DNA from: Flavobacteriales bacterium
GTDB taxonomy: Bacteria; Bacteroidota; Bacteroidia; Flavobacteriales_D; Crocinitomicaceae
Length of the DNA stretch: 64,000 nucleotides
Assembly: GCA_947500875.1 (NCBI GenBank)
Contig: CANMUN010000009.1
Coordinates: 1-64,000 of the forward strand
Reading direction: 5' to 3'
Shown: in pieces, positions 10,483 to 19,437 of the stretch
Layout of the letters: each line of letters opens with the position of its first letter
How positions within the stretch are numbered: the stretch's first letter is position 1
Notes under the pieces: generated by a model
Seen by the model: the letters and a program-made list of their open reading frames with translations, nothing else
Told to the model about the DNA's origin: nothing
Databases searched by the model: none
Program-made: the position numbers and the translations under genes

Positions 10483-12572
10483 GGAAAAGGAAGAAGTTTA
10501 TCGCTGGTTAAGGTCATTTTTAAATGATTAACCAATACCGTGATTTTTTGTTTTTCAATCGCCTGAATGATGCCGGTTTGCTTACTCCCTTGAATTTTAA
10601 CCTTATCACCGATTTTAAACTCAAAACTTGGTTGCTCGACCTTTTTCACCACGGTTTTCTTAGGTTTGATCGTTGGTTTGAGGCTACGAGCCTTAACGAT
10701 AAAACTTCGAATTTCTTCAAACAGGGCTTCGTTTTCCTTTTGCTTTTTTCTACTCGGTTGATATCGGTTGAGGAATTTTTCAAATTTCTGCCCTAATTGC
10801 ACAGCTTTCGCTTGTTCCTCGGCTTGAAGGCTGAGTTGTTTCGCTTTGGAACGGTTGTCGTTTTCGAGCTGTTTTAAGCGCGACAATTCCTGCAGCATTC
10901 GTTCTTGAGCATTTTTGTGCTCTTGCACCATTTTCTGATAGTATTGCTTTTCTTCTTGAATGGAAGATAACAATTGATTCAGTCGTTTGGTGTCAGAGGA
11001 AAGCTTCTTTTTCGCTTCTTGAATCATCGGTTTTGGAATGCCATTGATTGCGGCGACTTCAAACGTAAAGGAGCTTCCAGGAAGACCTAAAACCAGTTCG
11101 TACAACGGTTTGAGGGATTTTACATCGAATTTCATGGCGCCGTTGACCGCAAAAGGCAATTCCGACGCTTTAACTTTAATCGCGGAATAGTGGGTTGTAA
11201 TCATAGCAAAACAGTGCTTTTCATAGATCTCTTCGAAGAAAACCTCTGCCAATGATGCGCCGAGTTCAGGATCGGAACCGCTGCCGAATTCATCCAGCAA
11301 TAAAACGGTTTTCGGGTTAGCAACCTCCAAAAAGTATTTCATTCTTTTAAGGCGGTAAGAATACGTACTTAATTCATTTTCAATAGATTGATTGTCTCCT
11401 ATATCGGAATATAAATGTTGAAATATGCAAGCAATGGAATCTTGGTGAACGGGAATCAGTAGGCCCGATTGCAGCATGCATTGAAGTAAACCAAAGGTTT
11501 TCAAGGTAAGGCTTTTTCCTCCCGCATTGGGTCCTGAAATCACTAAAATACGCTGGTTGGAATCGAGGCTGAATTGTTGTGCAACGGTAGGTTTGCCAAT
11601 GCGTTGATTGGTTGCCACAAGCATAGGGTGGAAGGCTTCCTTCCATTCAAAAGAAGTAGTGCTTGAAATGGAGGGTACAGCGGCCTGCATAGACGAGGCT
11701 AACCGCGCTTTGGCTGTTACAAAATCAAATAAAACCAAGGCCTCTTGATAGGCCTGAATTAAAGGTAAATAGCTCCGCAGATGATGACTTAAGGCCCGAA
11801 GAATACGGTAAATCTCCTTGCGCTCATCGTCCATTAGGCAATCCAATTCATGGTTAAGTTCTCGGTTAACTTGGGGTTCAATGTACGTTAGACTTCCTGT
11901 CTTACTTGTGCCGACAACGGTACCGAGGACCCTTCGTTTGTAGCCGGACTGTACGGTTAGCACCCTTCGTTCTCCGAGAAAGGTTTCCTGCGTATCACCA
12001 AGCCAACCTTCTTTCAGGAGTTTACGCATTTCTCGGTCGAAATTCCGGTTGATTTTTTGGCGGACCGACTTCATTGAACTGCGAATATCAAAAAGCTCCC
12101 TGGTAGCATCGTCCTTAATATTCTTCGTAATTTTCACATCAACTACGGAAGCAATGTGCTGTTGAATGTCTTCGGAAAAATAACAGCGCTCAAAAACCTG
12201 CGAAAGCTGTTGATAAGCGTTGACCTCTTCAAAAAAACGCAACCATTGGTTCACCAATTGGCTAGCGGCATAAATGCGCAGTACGCCTTCAAGGTTGAGA
12301 ACAGCATCTTCTAATTTCAGTAAGGATATTTCTTTGATGAGTTCTTCGAATTCGATTCCTGGAACCGTTCTTCGTTGTTGCGTTATCGCAAGACGCTGGT
12401 GAGTTTGAACCAATTGGAATTCAATGCCGGTTTTCTGATTGCTTGGTTTAAGTTTCAGAGCGAGCCTCTTTGCACTTTCCGAATGAGCGAGTGCTGCTAA
12501 GTTGTCAAGAATTTCAGGGAATTGTAATTCCTTGAGCGTTTGTGTATCGGTGAAATAGCGGGGAGATCCCAT
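10479..12572 (-). CDS. MutS2-like DNA mismatch-repair ATPase (endonuclease MutS2 family)
   Basis: Walker A ISGPNAGGKSLTLKTFGLLQ, LLLDEFGSGSDPELGASLAEVF, coiled-coil C-terminal region. The Smr domain is not evident at the C-terminus. Confidence 0.9.
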   Translation of the reverse strand: MGSPRYFTDTQTLKELQFPEILDNLAALAHSESAKRLALKLKPSNQKTGIEFQLVQTHQRLAITQQRRTVPGIEFEELIKEISLLKLEDAVLNLEGVLRIYAASQLVNQWLRFFEEVNAYQQLSQVFERCYFSEDIQQHIASVVDVKITKNIKDDATRELFDIRSSMKSVRQKINRNFDREMRKLLKEGWLGDTQETFLGERRVLTVQSGYKRRVLGTVVGTSKTGSLTYIEPQVNRELNHELDCLMDDERKEIYRILRALSHHLRSYLPLIQAYQEALVLFDFVTAKARLASSMQAAVPSISSTTSFEWKEAFHPMLVATNQRIGKPTVAQQFSLDSNQRILVISGPNAGGKSLTLKTFGLLQCMLQSGLLIPVHQDSIACIFQHLYSDIGDNQSIENELSTYSYRLKRMKYFLEVANPKTVLLLDEFGSGSDPELGASLAEVFFEEIYEKHCFAMITTHYSAIKVKASELPFAVNGAMKFDVKSLKPLYELVLGLPGSSFTFEVAAINGIPKPMIQEAKKKLSSDTKRLNQLLSSIQEEKQYYQKMVQEHKNAQERMLQELSRLKQLENDNRSKAKQLSLQAEEQAKAVQLGQKFEKFLNRYQPSRKKQKENEALFEEIRSFIVKARSLKPTIKPKKTVVKKVEQPSFEFKIGDKVKIQGSKQTGIIQAIEKQKITVLVNHLKMTLTSDKLLPFP

Positions 12573-12576
12573 ACGC

Positions 12577-12584
12577 CAAAGCTA
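12577..12584 (-). promoter_or_regulatory. -7 box TAGCTTTG 4 nt upstream of the mutS2-like start
   Basis: Plus-strand CAAAGCTA at 12577-12584; minus-strand TTG 18 nt further upstream. Confidence 0.55.
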
Positions 12585-12651
12585 AGGTTTAAATGCTAAT
12601 TACAATGTAATATAATTGATATTATGTTAAATAGGATATTACCACAACCAA

Positions 12652-13020
12652 TCACTCCCAATTATTATAACCTCCTTCGAGTTCGTATATTTTCTTGAAA
12701 CCTGCCTTCTTTAAATCCCTGCACGCTGAAGCACTTCTTCCTCCCGCTGCGCAATATACCAGAAGGATTTGATCTTTTTTTGCAATTGATTCGATCGATG
12801 CAATAAATTCATTGGAAAAATAATTGACGTTAACCGTCGATGCGTTTCCAGCAATAAATCCTTCCGAGAATTCTTCCGGCGTTCTTACATCGAGAATCAA
12901 TGCGTTACTATCCGCAATCAGTTCCTTAAAACGTGCATTGTCTACTTTCACTTGAGCACGGGTTGAACAAGCACAAAACAAAACACTTAAACAAATCCAT
13001 GTTAAAATTCTCATATCCAT
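12652..13020 (-). CDS. Rhodanese-like domain protein, probably exported/lipoprotein
   Basis: N-terminal signal ending CACS, LILDVRTPEEFSEGFIAGNASTVNV, LVYCAAGGRSASACRDLKKAGF. Confidence 0.9.
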   Translation of the reverse strand: MDMRILTWICLSVLFCACSTRAQVKVDNARFKELIADSNALILDVRTPEEFSEGFIAGNASTVNVNYFSNEFIASIESIAKKDQILLVYCAAGGRSASACRDLKKAGFKKIYELEGGYNNWE

Positions 13021-14120
13021 CCTTTTTGTTGAATAAATGCTACTCCTTGACCGCGTTGATATGCTGACAAATACTCATCGATGTGGGTTAATGCATCCTC
13101 TTTGAAATTTAAATCTTGGGTAAAATCCCGAAGCGACTTTCGTTCACGTCGGCTTACATTACCATCCAAAATAATGCCTGTTGCAAATAGCAAACTCACC
13201 CACTGAACGGTTTTTGGATCAGACTCTTCCAATAATTTACGCATGGAAAGCGTTCGGTATTCGTTTTCATGCATCGAAATTTGCAGGGATTCCAACAACC
13301 TTGATGAGAAATAATGGTTGATTTCAGAATAATCACGTTTTAGGGCCACCACCGAAACCAACAAATGCTGTATTTCTCGGCTTATTTCTTCCTTAATCTG
13401 CTGCTCGTTTTGGAGTTTTTCAGCCAACATGTCCGTTATCTCTACCGAAAAAATGTAATATTTGGAATCTTTGAACAGTTTGGCGGTCGCATAAGCGTTC
13501 CAAAAAGCGTAGATGGGCGCACCAACCAAATCAATGACTGTCTTTAGGAGGTATCGGCTCGCAAAACGCTGCAAGAGAAACTTAATCAGCATGTTGCTGA
13601 ACATCGCTTTGAATCGAGAAATCAGTAAGTATACATATAGCTGAACACGGGAAAGACCTAAAAACGGATCTAATCCCAATTCAGCCTCTTTTTTTTGCTT
13701 GACTTCTAAACTGAGTTTTTGAATATTCTGAAGATGCAATTGATAATGTTTGGATTGCATCGATGGAAAATCCAGTACCATAGCTAAACGCTGAATCATA
13801 TAAATGCTGATTATGCTCAAAAAATAAAGCTCTACGTAGGTTAACAAAAAATTATCAAGCTCTCGTATCCAGCGAATTTTAAGGTCTAGGCCCCACAATT
13901 GAATGTTCAAAAGGTTTTCGTTAAAAAAAGATGGGAACAAATATATGGGGAGATAAAATAGCAATACGAAAAATACCCCAATGGATGCAGATATAGTCAA
14001 GGAAGTTACATACAATCGTTGAATTTCCTTTAACTCTCTAGCGGTAATACGTGCATCGCTTTCTCGCTTGTTGTTGTACTTTTCAAAAAGCCTTTGAGCA
14101 ATCTTTCGTTTAGAAAACAT
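13011..14120 (-). CDS. Hypothetical membrane protein with TerB-like C-terminal segment
   Basis: 369 aa; hydrophobic helices in the first third; C-terminal LLFATGIILDGNVSRRERKSLRDFTQDLNF resembles the DGxxSxxE signature of TerB-like domains. Confidence 0.7.
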   Translation of the reverse strand: MFSKRKIAQRLFEKYNNKRESDARITARELKEIQRLYVTSLTISASIGVFFVLLFYLPIYLFPSFFNENLLNIQLWGLDLKIRWIRELDNFLLTYVELYFLSIISIYMIQRLAMVLDFPSMQSKHYQLHLQNIQKLSLEVKQKKEAELGLDPFLGLSRVQLYVYLLISRFKAMFSNMLIKFLLQRFASRYLLKTVIDLVGAPIYAFWNAYATAKLFKDSKYYIFSVEITDMLAEKLQNEQQIKEEISREIQHLLVSVVALKRDYSEINHYFSSRLLESLQISMHENEYRTLSMRKLLEESDPKTVQWVSLLFATGIILDGNVSRRERKSLRDFTQDLNFKEDALTHIDEYLSAYQRGQGVAFIQQKGWI

Positions 14121-14122
14121 CT

Positions 14123-14560
14123 TTACGGAACTAAATTAAACTCCAAAATGCTGAGCACATCCGAAGCACACGACGTTCTTACCGTGGTACCCGCAGGAAT
14201 CCACATGGGAAGCGAATTGCCAACTGCCATAAATGTGCCGCTGCTTCCGTGCCCCGGAGAGCCATTGATAAGGTAGTAAAGTTGATTGTTCACTAAAAAC
14301 GCATGATGGCGTCCAGGAAAGTTACACGTCGCAGATGATTCGGACATGTCATTAATTGTCACTCCCGACTGCATGTATGATTCAATTTTCCATACCTTGC
14401 CTGCAGGAACTGTTTGTAACGTATTGTTCACTAAAAGTACTTGATTCAATTGAAGGTTATATTGACCGTAGGATACGAAAGCACCCACCAACATTGTAAA
14501 GAATACCAACCAGCGCATGGCGGAAGAATTATTCTTCAACTTTGAAAACCATACCAGCAA
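14123..14560 (-). CDS. Hypothetical exported protein
   Basis: 145 aa with hydrophobic signal-like N-terminus (WLVFFTMLVGAFVSYGQYN). Confidence 0.65.
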   Translation of the reverse strand: MLVWFSKLKNNSSAMRWLVFFTMLVGAFVSYGQYNLQLNQVLLVNNTLQTVPAGKVWKIESYMQSGVTINDMSESSATCNFPGRHHAFLVNNQLYYLINGSPGHGSSGTFMAVGNSLPMWIPAGTTVRTSCASDVLSILEFNLVP

Positions 14561-14900
14561 GCATTAAATCACCGTTTTCCAAGACCATTACGTCGATGGA
14601 GTTATTTCCTTCGCCTTGGGCTGTCACCATTGCGGAGGTGGCACCTGAGGTGTAGGTTAGGTTGGTGAATTCTTTTTTATTTCCGGTATGATGGCTAAAA
14701 ACAAGTACTGGAATTTGGTTTATCGTCTCCACAGCTAACGTATAGCCAAAACTCTCATCCGTTTTGAATTTGTGCGTGGTCACCCAAGCCGTAATCTCAG
14801 CGGTCGATTCCAGGTCCAACTTCGTTTGCGCATTCAAGGAAATACTAATGAACGCAACGAAAAAACACAGCAATAATTTTTTCATACCTTTTTTTTTCAA
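14529..14900 (-). CDS. Hypothetical exported protein
   Basis: 123 aa with signal peptide MKKLLLCFFVAFISISLNAQ; overlaps the next gene in the operon. Confidence 0.7.
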   Translation of the reverse strand: MKKKGMKKLLLCFFVAFISISLNAQTKLDLESTAEITAWVTTHKFKTDESFGYTLAVETINQIPVLVFSHHTGNKKEFTNLTYTSGATSAMVTAQGEGNNSIDVMVLENGDLMLAGMVFKVEE

Positions 14901-14909
14901 AAATAGGAA

Positions 14910-16082
14910 TTAATTGTGAATCTCCGTTTCAAAAACTATGAAATTTGATTCCAAAGGAATTCGATAGGGTTCTCCCCTATTTCCCGTGATATGATAAACC
15001 GGCGCAATTCGCTTACCCACGGTTTTTTCAATAATTCTCTTAATTCGCGATAAAGTCTCGTTCAGATTACTCTCCAGGGGATCCAATAATAAATCCAACG
15101 ATTCTTCAATTCTATCCAAGGTGCTTTGGTTGCTGAAACGGTGATAAAGCTCACCAATTTCTTGTCGATGGTCCACTAAATCCACCAAACGAACCCCTTC
15201 TGGATGGTTCAGAAAAAAACAATAAATCGCGCGTTGTTTGGGGTTCAATTGCAATGGTAAATTACCATAATCTTGGAAAATAATCTGGTGGGTATATCCT
15301 TTGACCAATAACCTGCTCGGCTGCTTTAAGAAGTTCGTCCTTTCGGTTGCTAAAAAATGTTTTCGAATCCCCTCAAACGTTTCGACAACCTGGGTAACCA
15401 AACGCATGTCAACATCTTGCGTTGCGATAAAATTCATGCAATCGGTGCAAATGTCTGCTGTTCGCATTTTCAGAACGATTTGCTTTTTGTGCAGGCACAA
15501 ATCCGAAATACACCCCCGCGGTTCGGTGTGGTAAAGTCGCTGTATCGTTGCATTAGAGCCCAGGCTCGACAGCCTCAAAACGGTCGCAGCAATTTCATAA
15601 GCAATAGGAAACCGTTCGTTCAATCCTTCGAAATAGTGGTGCCAATCCGCGGTATGGATGAATGCGTGAGTCATTGTTTGATCCATGCCCACAAACCAAT
15701 TGGCTTCATTAGCCGTATCCGTCAACAACAGGATTAAATCTTCTTTCGGAAGCTTTTTGGCTGAGCGGTAGGATTTACATACATCGAATAAACTTTCCCA
15801 TGTTGCCAATTGAACTTTAACAGGAAACTCAACAGGCGGACGGTGGCTAAAACTGCGGCTTTCTAGCGAATGCTCCATTTTGATGCTCGCTAACGGCGGC
15901 GGCTGTTTTCCCGTTTCAAAGGATTCTCGGTTGCTAATCTCCTGTTCTATTGCTTGGTTTATCTGTACCTCCGTCTCCGAGGGTACGTAATTTACGGGCC
16001 CCGGAAAGGAAGTGACGATTTGAAGAACCGCTTGATAGGTATGGGCTGAAAAATCAGCCGCTCGAATTAGATGAACGTTCAT
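14910..16082 (-). CDS. Hypothetical protein with Cys-rich motif and C-terminal winged-helix-like segment
   Basis: 390 aa; GCISDLCLHKKQIVLKMRTADICTDCM (C-x4-C...C-x2-C) and LNPKQRAIYCFFLNHPEGVRLVDLVDHR. No family name recognised with confidence. Confidence 0.75.
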   Translation of the reverse strand: MNVHLIRAADFSAHTYQAVLQIVTSFPGPVNYVPSETEVQINQAIEQEISNRESFETGKQPPPLASIKMEHSLESRSFSHRPPVEFPVKVQLATWESLFDVCKSYRSAKKLPKEDLILLLTDTANEANWFVGMDQTMTHAFIHTADWHHYFEGLNERFPIAYEIAATVLRLSSLGSNATIQRLYHTEPRGCISDLCLHKKQIVLKMRTADICTDCMNFIATQDVDMRLVTQVVETFEGIRKHFLATERTNFLKQPSRLLVKGYTHQIIFQDYGNLPLQLNPKQRAIYCFFLNHPEGVRLVDLVDHRQEIGELYHRFSNQSTLDRIEESLDLLLDPLESNLNETLSRIKRIIEKTVGKRIAPVYHITGNRGEPYRIPLESNFIVFETEIHN

Positions 16083-16744
16083 TATTTTTTTCGTAGATCT
16101 TTTTTATCAAATATATCAAAAAAGCCTTTTGGTTTTTCGCCCTGCTGCTTTTTACGGGCATAATCTTCCGAAGCTTCGGTTAAGTATTCGCGACTGACTC
16201 GAGCATAATCCGATTTATCAAAAGAGATCGTGCTGTTTGCTTGAATACCATACCTGCTGGCTGCATTGATGGCATCTAAGTCCGCTCCCATGAAGGTGAA
16301 ATTCCAATTTTCGGTTGCTTCCAATTCCCCAATCATTCGTTGAATGTCGTCAAAAGTGTACATCCTTGAAGCGTTTTCGTGTCCATCCGTGATGATAATA
16401 AACACTACTGTGGTGCCATTTGCATGAATTTCCGATCCGAATTTGGTCTTGATATCGTAGATGGACTTTCCAATAGCATCCAATAAGGCGGTACTGCCCG
16501 TGGGATGATAATGGAGCCGAGAAAGCTCGTGGCATTGGGAAACCGGTTCAAAGTTCACTGTGTTGGGACCAACTTCGTTGTTGAAAAACTTCAAACTCAT
16601 GATGATTTCCTGCTCTGGATATTTTTCCTGGGTGGACTTCATGGATTGTAAATGCTCGTTAAAGCCTACGATTACTTGATGCTCGCTCCCTTGCATGGAG
16701 CCGCTTTGGTCGATGACCATTTGGTAAAGGGTTCTTTTTTTCAT
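16082..16744 (-). CDS. Cytosolic von Willebrand factor A (vWA) domain protein
   Basis: MIDQSGSM-type MIDAS (QMVIDQSGSMQGSE), TGSTALLDAIG, FIIITDGHENAS. Probable start MKKRTLYQ at 16744. Confidence 0.9.
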   Translation of the reverse strand: MKKRTLYQMVIDQSGSMQGSEHQVIVGFNEHLQSMKSTQEKYPEQEIIMSLKFFNNEVGPNTVNFEPVSQCHELSRLHYHPTGSTALLDAIGKSIYDIKTKFGSEIHANGTTVVFIIITDGHENASRMYTFDDIQRMIGELEATENWNFTFMGADLDAINAASRYGIQANSTISFDKSDYARVSREYLTEASEDYARKKQQGEKPKGFFDIFDKKDLRKK

Positions 16745-16808
16745 GTTACTTTTAATTTTGGTTAAACTTCGATGCAAGAATACGACAGCCCAACATCATT
16801 GTAACATC

Positions 16809-16841
16809 TTTGCAACCTTGCAATAAAATTTATTATTTTTG
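16809..16841 (+). promoter_or_regulatory. Bacteroidetes-type promoter TTTG-N21-TATTTTTG
   Basis: TTTG 16809-16812, TATTTTTG 16834-16841, 17 nt before ATG 16859. Confidence 0.6.
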
Positions 16842-16858
16842 CACTCAAAATATTTGGA

Positions 16859-17503
16859 ATGGAAGATTTTAACCTATCAACAGACAGTTTGAAGCACCAA
16901 TGGAAGACCAACAAGCGCTTTAAGTTGGGGGTATACATTGCGGGAGGCCTTCTTGGGGCCTTGATCCTATTTTTAGGTTACCGACAGTTGATTTGGGCGC
17001 CTTCCGACAACAAGGCCAACGATGGATGGTGGTCAGCGCTGAACTATGTCGAGAAAGATTCCACGGATCAAGCGATTAAACTGTTGATTCCTTTTGTTAA
17101 AAAATACGACGGGCATACGGGCGGAGAAATTGGGCAATACCTGTTAGGAACCCAATACATGAAGAAAGGTGAATTCCAAAAAGCTTTAGAGCAATTTGAG
17201 GGCGTTTCGGTCAACGACACTTACCTTTCAACTATGGTAATAGGACTTCAAGGAGATTGTTTATCTGAACTTAAAAAGTACGATGATGCAGCGGTTTTAT
17301 ACGAAAAAGCAGCAAACGCGATAGAAAACGAATTCACCTCGCCCATGTATTTGTTCAAAGCGGGTCTTCATGCGGAACTGGCGAAGAACTATGAGGTGGC
17401 TTCTAACCATTTCACTAGAATTAGGGATGATTATCCGGATTACGCTAATCAAAAAACCATCGATAAGTACATTGCGCGCGTTGCAACGGTCAAAAGCAAA
17501 TAG
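16859..17503 (+). CDS. TPR-repeat membrane-anchored protein (YfgM-like architecture)
   Basis: 214 aa; N-terminal TM (LGVYIAGGLLGALILFLGY) then TPR-like helices. Confidence 0.85.
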   Translation: MEDFNLSTDSLKHQWKTNKRFKLGVYIAGGLLGALILFLGYRQLIWAPSDNKANDGWWSALNYVEKDSTDQAIKLLIPFVKKYDGHTGGEIGQYLLGTQYMKKGEFQKALEQFEGVSVNDTYLSTMVIGLQGDCLSELKKYDDAAVLYEKAANAIENEFTSPMYLFKAGLHAELAKNYEVASNHFTRIRDDYPDYANQKTIDKYIARVATVKSK

Positions 17504-17505
17504 GC

Positions 17506-17991
17506 ATGGCAACCGTTGGTAACCATTTATCCAACTTTTCTAGTAACCTTCTCGAAAATTGTTCTGAATTTCGCTTGGGAATCGTGGTCTCCGAATGGAA
17601 TGAATCCATTACATCTTCCTTGGCCAAAGGCGCAATGGAAGTTTTTCAGCAAGCGAAGGTTGCTCATGTTGAACAGCTCAAAGTTCCAGGTTCGTTTGAA
17701 CTACCTCTAGCTGCCCAGTTCTTGTTCTCAACAAGGTCGGATTTGGACGGTATCGTCGTAATTGGTAATGTAATTCAAGGGGAAACCAAGCATTTTGATT
17801 TTGTCTGTCAAGGATTAACCCAAGGAATCATGGATGTAATGCTCAAATTCAATAAACCGATCAGTTTTTGCGTCCTCACCGACTTAAACCAACAACAGTC
17901 CTTGGATCGCTCAGGGGGGAAACACGGAAACAAAGGCATTGAATGCGCAGCAGCCTTGTTGCAAATGGTCAAACTTCAAAAGAAATTATGA
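17506..17991 (+). CDS. ribH: 6,7-dimethyl-8-ribityllumazine synthase
   Basis: VSEWNESIT, VPGSFELPLAAQFL, GNVIQGETKHFDFVCQG, HGNKGIECA motifs. Confidence 0.95.
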   Translation: MATVGNHLSNFSSNLLENCSEFRLGIVVSEWNESITSSLAKGAMEVFQQAKVAHVEQLKVPGSFELPLAAQFLFSTRSDLDGIVVIGNVIQGETKHFDFVCQGLTQGIMDVMLKFNKPISFCVLTDLNQQQSLDRSGGKHGNKGIECAAALLQMVKLQKKL

Positions 17992-19379
17992 CGCTAATTA
18001 AATCCATTTCGGGTTTCCGAGGCACCATTGGAGGCTCAGCCGGTGAGAATTTAACCCCTATTGATGCAGTACTTTTCGCTTCGGCGTACGGTACTTGGCT
18101 TAAAACGCAGGGCCAAAATAACCGCGTTAAAGTCGTTATTGGTCGCGATGCAAGGATTTCTGGATCCATGGTCTCACAATTGGTCTCAAACACGCTGATC
18201 GGCTTGGGAATAGATGTCATTGATTTAGGCCTCTCCACCACTCCGACCGTCGAAATAGCAGTTCCGATGGAGCAGGCTCAAGGTGGGATTATTCTCACCG
18301 CCTCCCACAACCCAAAGCAATGGAATGCGCTCAAGTTGCTGAACCACCGGGGAGAATTTCTTTCAGCTCAGGCAGGTGCGGAGGTTCTAAGCATCGCTGA
18401 ACAAGGTGTTTTTAACTTTGCCCAAGTTGACGAATTAGGTTCTATCACGGCTGACGACTCCTATTTGGAAAAACATATCAAGGCTGTTTTATCCCTACCA
18501 TTGGTTAACGCTGAAGCGATCAAAAAAGCCAATTTTAACGTAGTGGTCGATGCCGTTAATTCCAGCGGAGGCGTTTTCGTTCCTGCGCTGTTGAGCGCGT
18601 TGGGTGTAACCCAAATTACCGAATTGTACTGCACGCCAAATGGACAATTTCCCCACAATCCAGAACCGTTACCCGAACATCTTGGGGATTTGGCCTCAAC
18701 CATTCAGTCGGTGAAGGCTGACCTAGGCATTACGGTAGATCCCGACGTAGATCGCCTGGCCATGGTGTGCGAAGATGGGACCATGTTTGGCGAAGAATAT
18801 ACCCTGGTAGCAGTTGGAGATTATGTGCTTTCCAAAACTCCAGGACCCACTGTATCGAACCTCTCCTCTACCCGTGCTTTGCGGGATATTACCGAGGAAA
18901 AATATCAAGAAACGTATGCAGCCGCTGCCGTTGGCGAAGTGAATGTTGTTGAAAAAATGAAAGAAATAGGCGCGGTCATTGGGGGCGAAGGGAACGGTGG
19001 GATCATTTACCCTGCCTCTCATTACGGACGTGACGCCTTAGTAGGAATTGCATTATTTCTATCTTTGCTAGCTGAACGGGAGTGCAAAGCCTCCGAATTG
19101 CGGGATTCATATCCTGCTTACACCATTGCCAAAAACAAAATCGAACTTACCCCTGGAATTGATGTCGATGCCATTTTACGTCAGATGGCGTATAGGTACC
19201 GAAACGAAGAGGTTGATTTAACCGATGGCGTAAAAATATACCTCGGAAAAGAGTGGGTTCATCTTCGTAAAAGCAATACAGAACCGATCATACGCATTTA
19301 TTCTGAAAGTAAAAGTGCGGAAACCGCGAACCAATTAGGGCACAGAATTATCAAGGAAATATTGGCCCTAGTGCATTAA
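17988..19379 (+). CDS. glmM: Phosphoglucosamine mutase / phosphomannomutase family
   Basis: SGFRGTIGG, ILTASHNPKQWNALKLL active-site Ser, DPDVDRLAMVCEDG, GEGNGGIIYP. Start moved to MTLIKSISGF. Confidence 0.92.
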   Translation: MTLIKSISGFRGTIGGSAGENLTPIDAVLFASAYGTWLKTQGQNNRVKVVIGRDARISGSMVSQLVSNTLIGLGIDVIDLGLSTTPTVEIAVPMEQAQGGIILTASHNPKQWNALKLLNHRGEFLSAQAGAEVLSIAEQGVFNFAQVDELGSITADDSYLEKHIKAVLSLPLVNAEAIKKANFNVVVDAVNSSGGVFVPALLSALGVTQITELYCTPNGQFPHNPEPLPEHLGDLASTIQSVKADLGITVDPDVDRLAMVCEDGTMFGEEYTLVAVGDYVLSKTPGPTVSNLSSTRALRDITEEKYQETYAAAAVGEVNVVEKMKEIGAVIGGEGNGGIIYPASHYGRDALVGIALFLSLLAERECKASELRDSYPAYTIAKNKIELTPGIDVDAILRQMAYRYRNEEVDLTDGVKIYLGKEWVHLRKSNTEPIIRIYSESKSAETANQLGHRIIKEILALVH

Positions 19380-19437
19380 TTTCATCCTCCATTGAACCCA
19401 TTTTGAATTTAGGTGTACTGACGCCAAAATTAATACT

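Noticed and set aside
18461-19022. Minus-strand ORFs of 80-99 aa inside glmM
   Set aside because: Antisense shadows of a conserved gene; no independent support.
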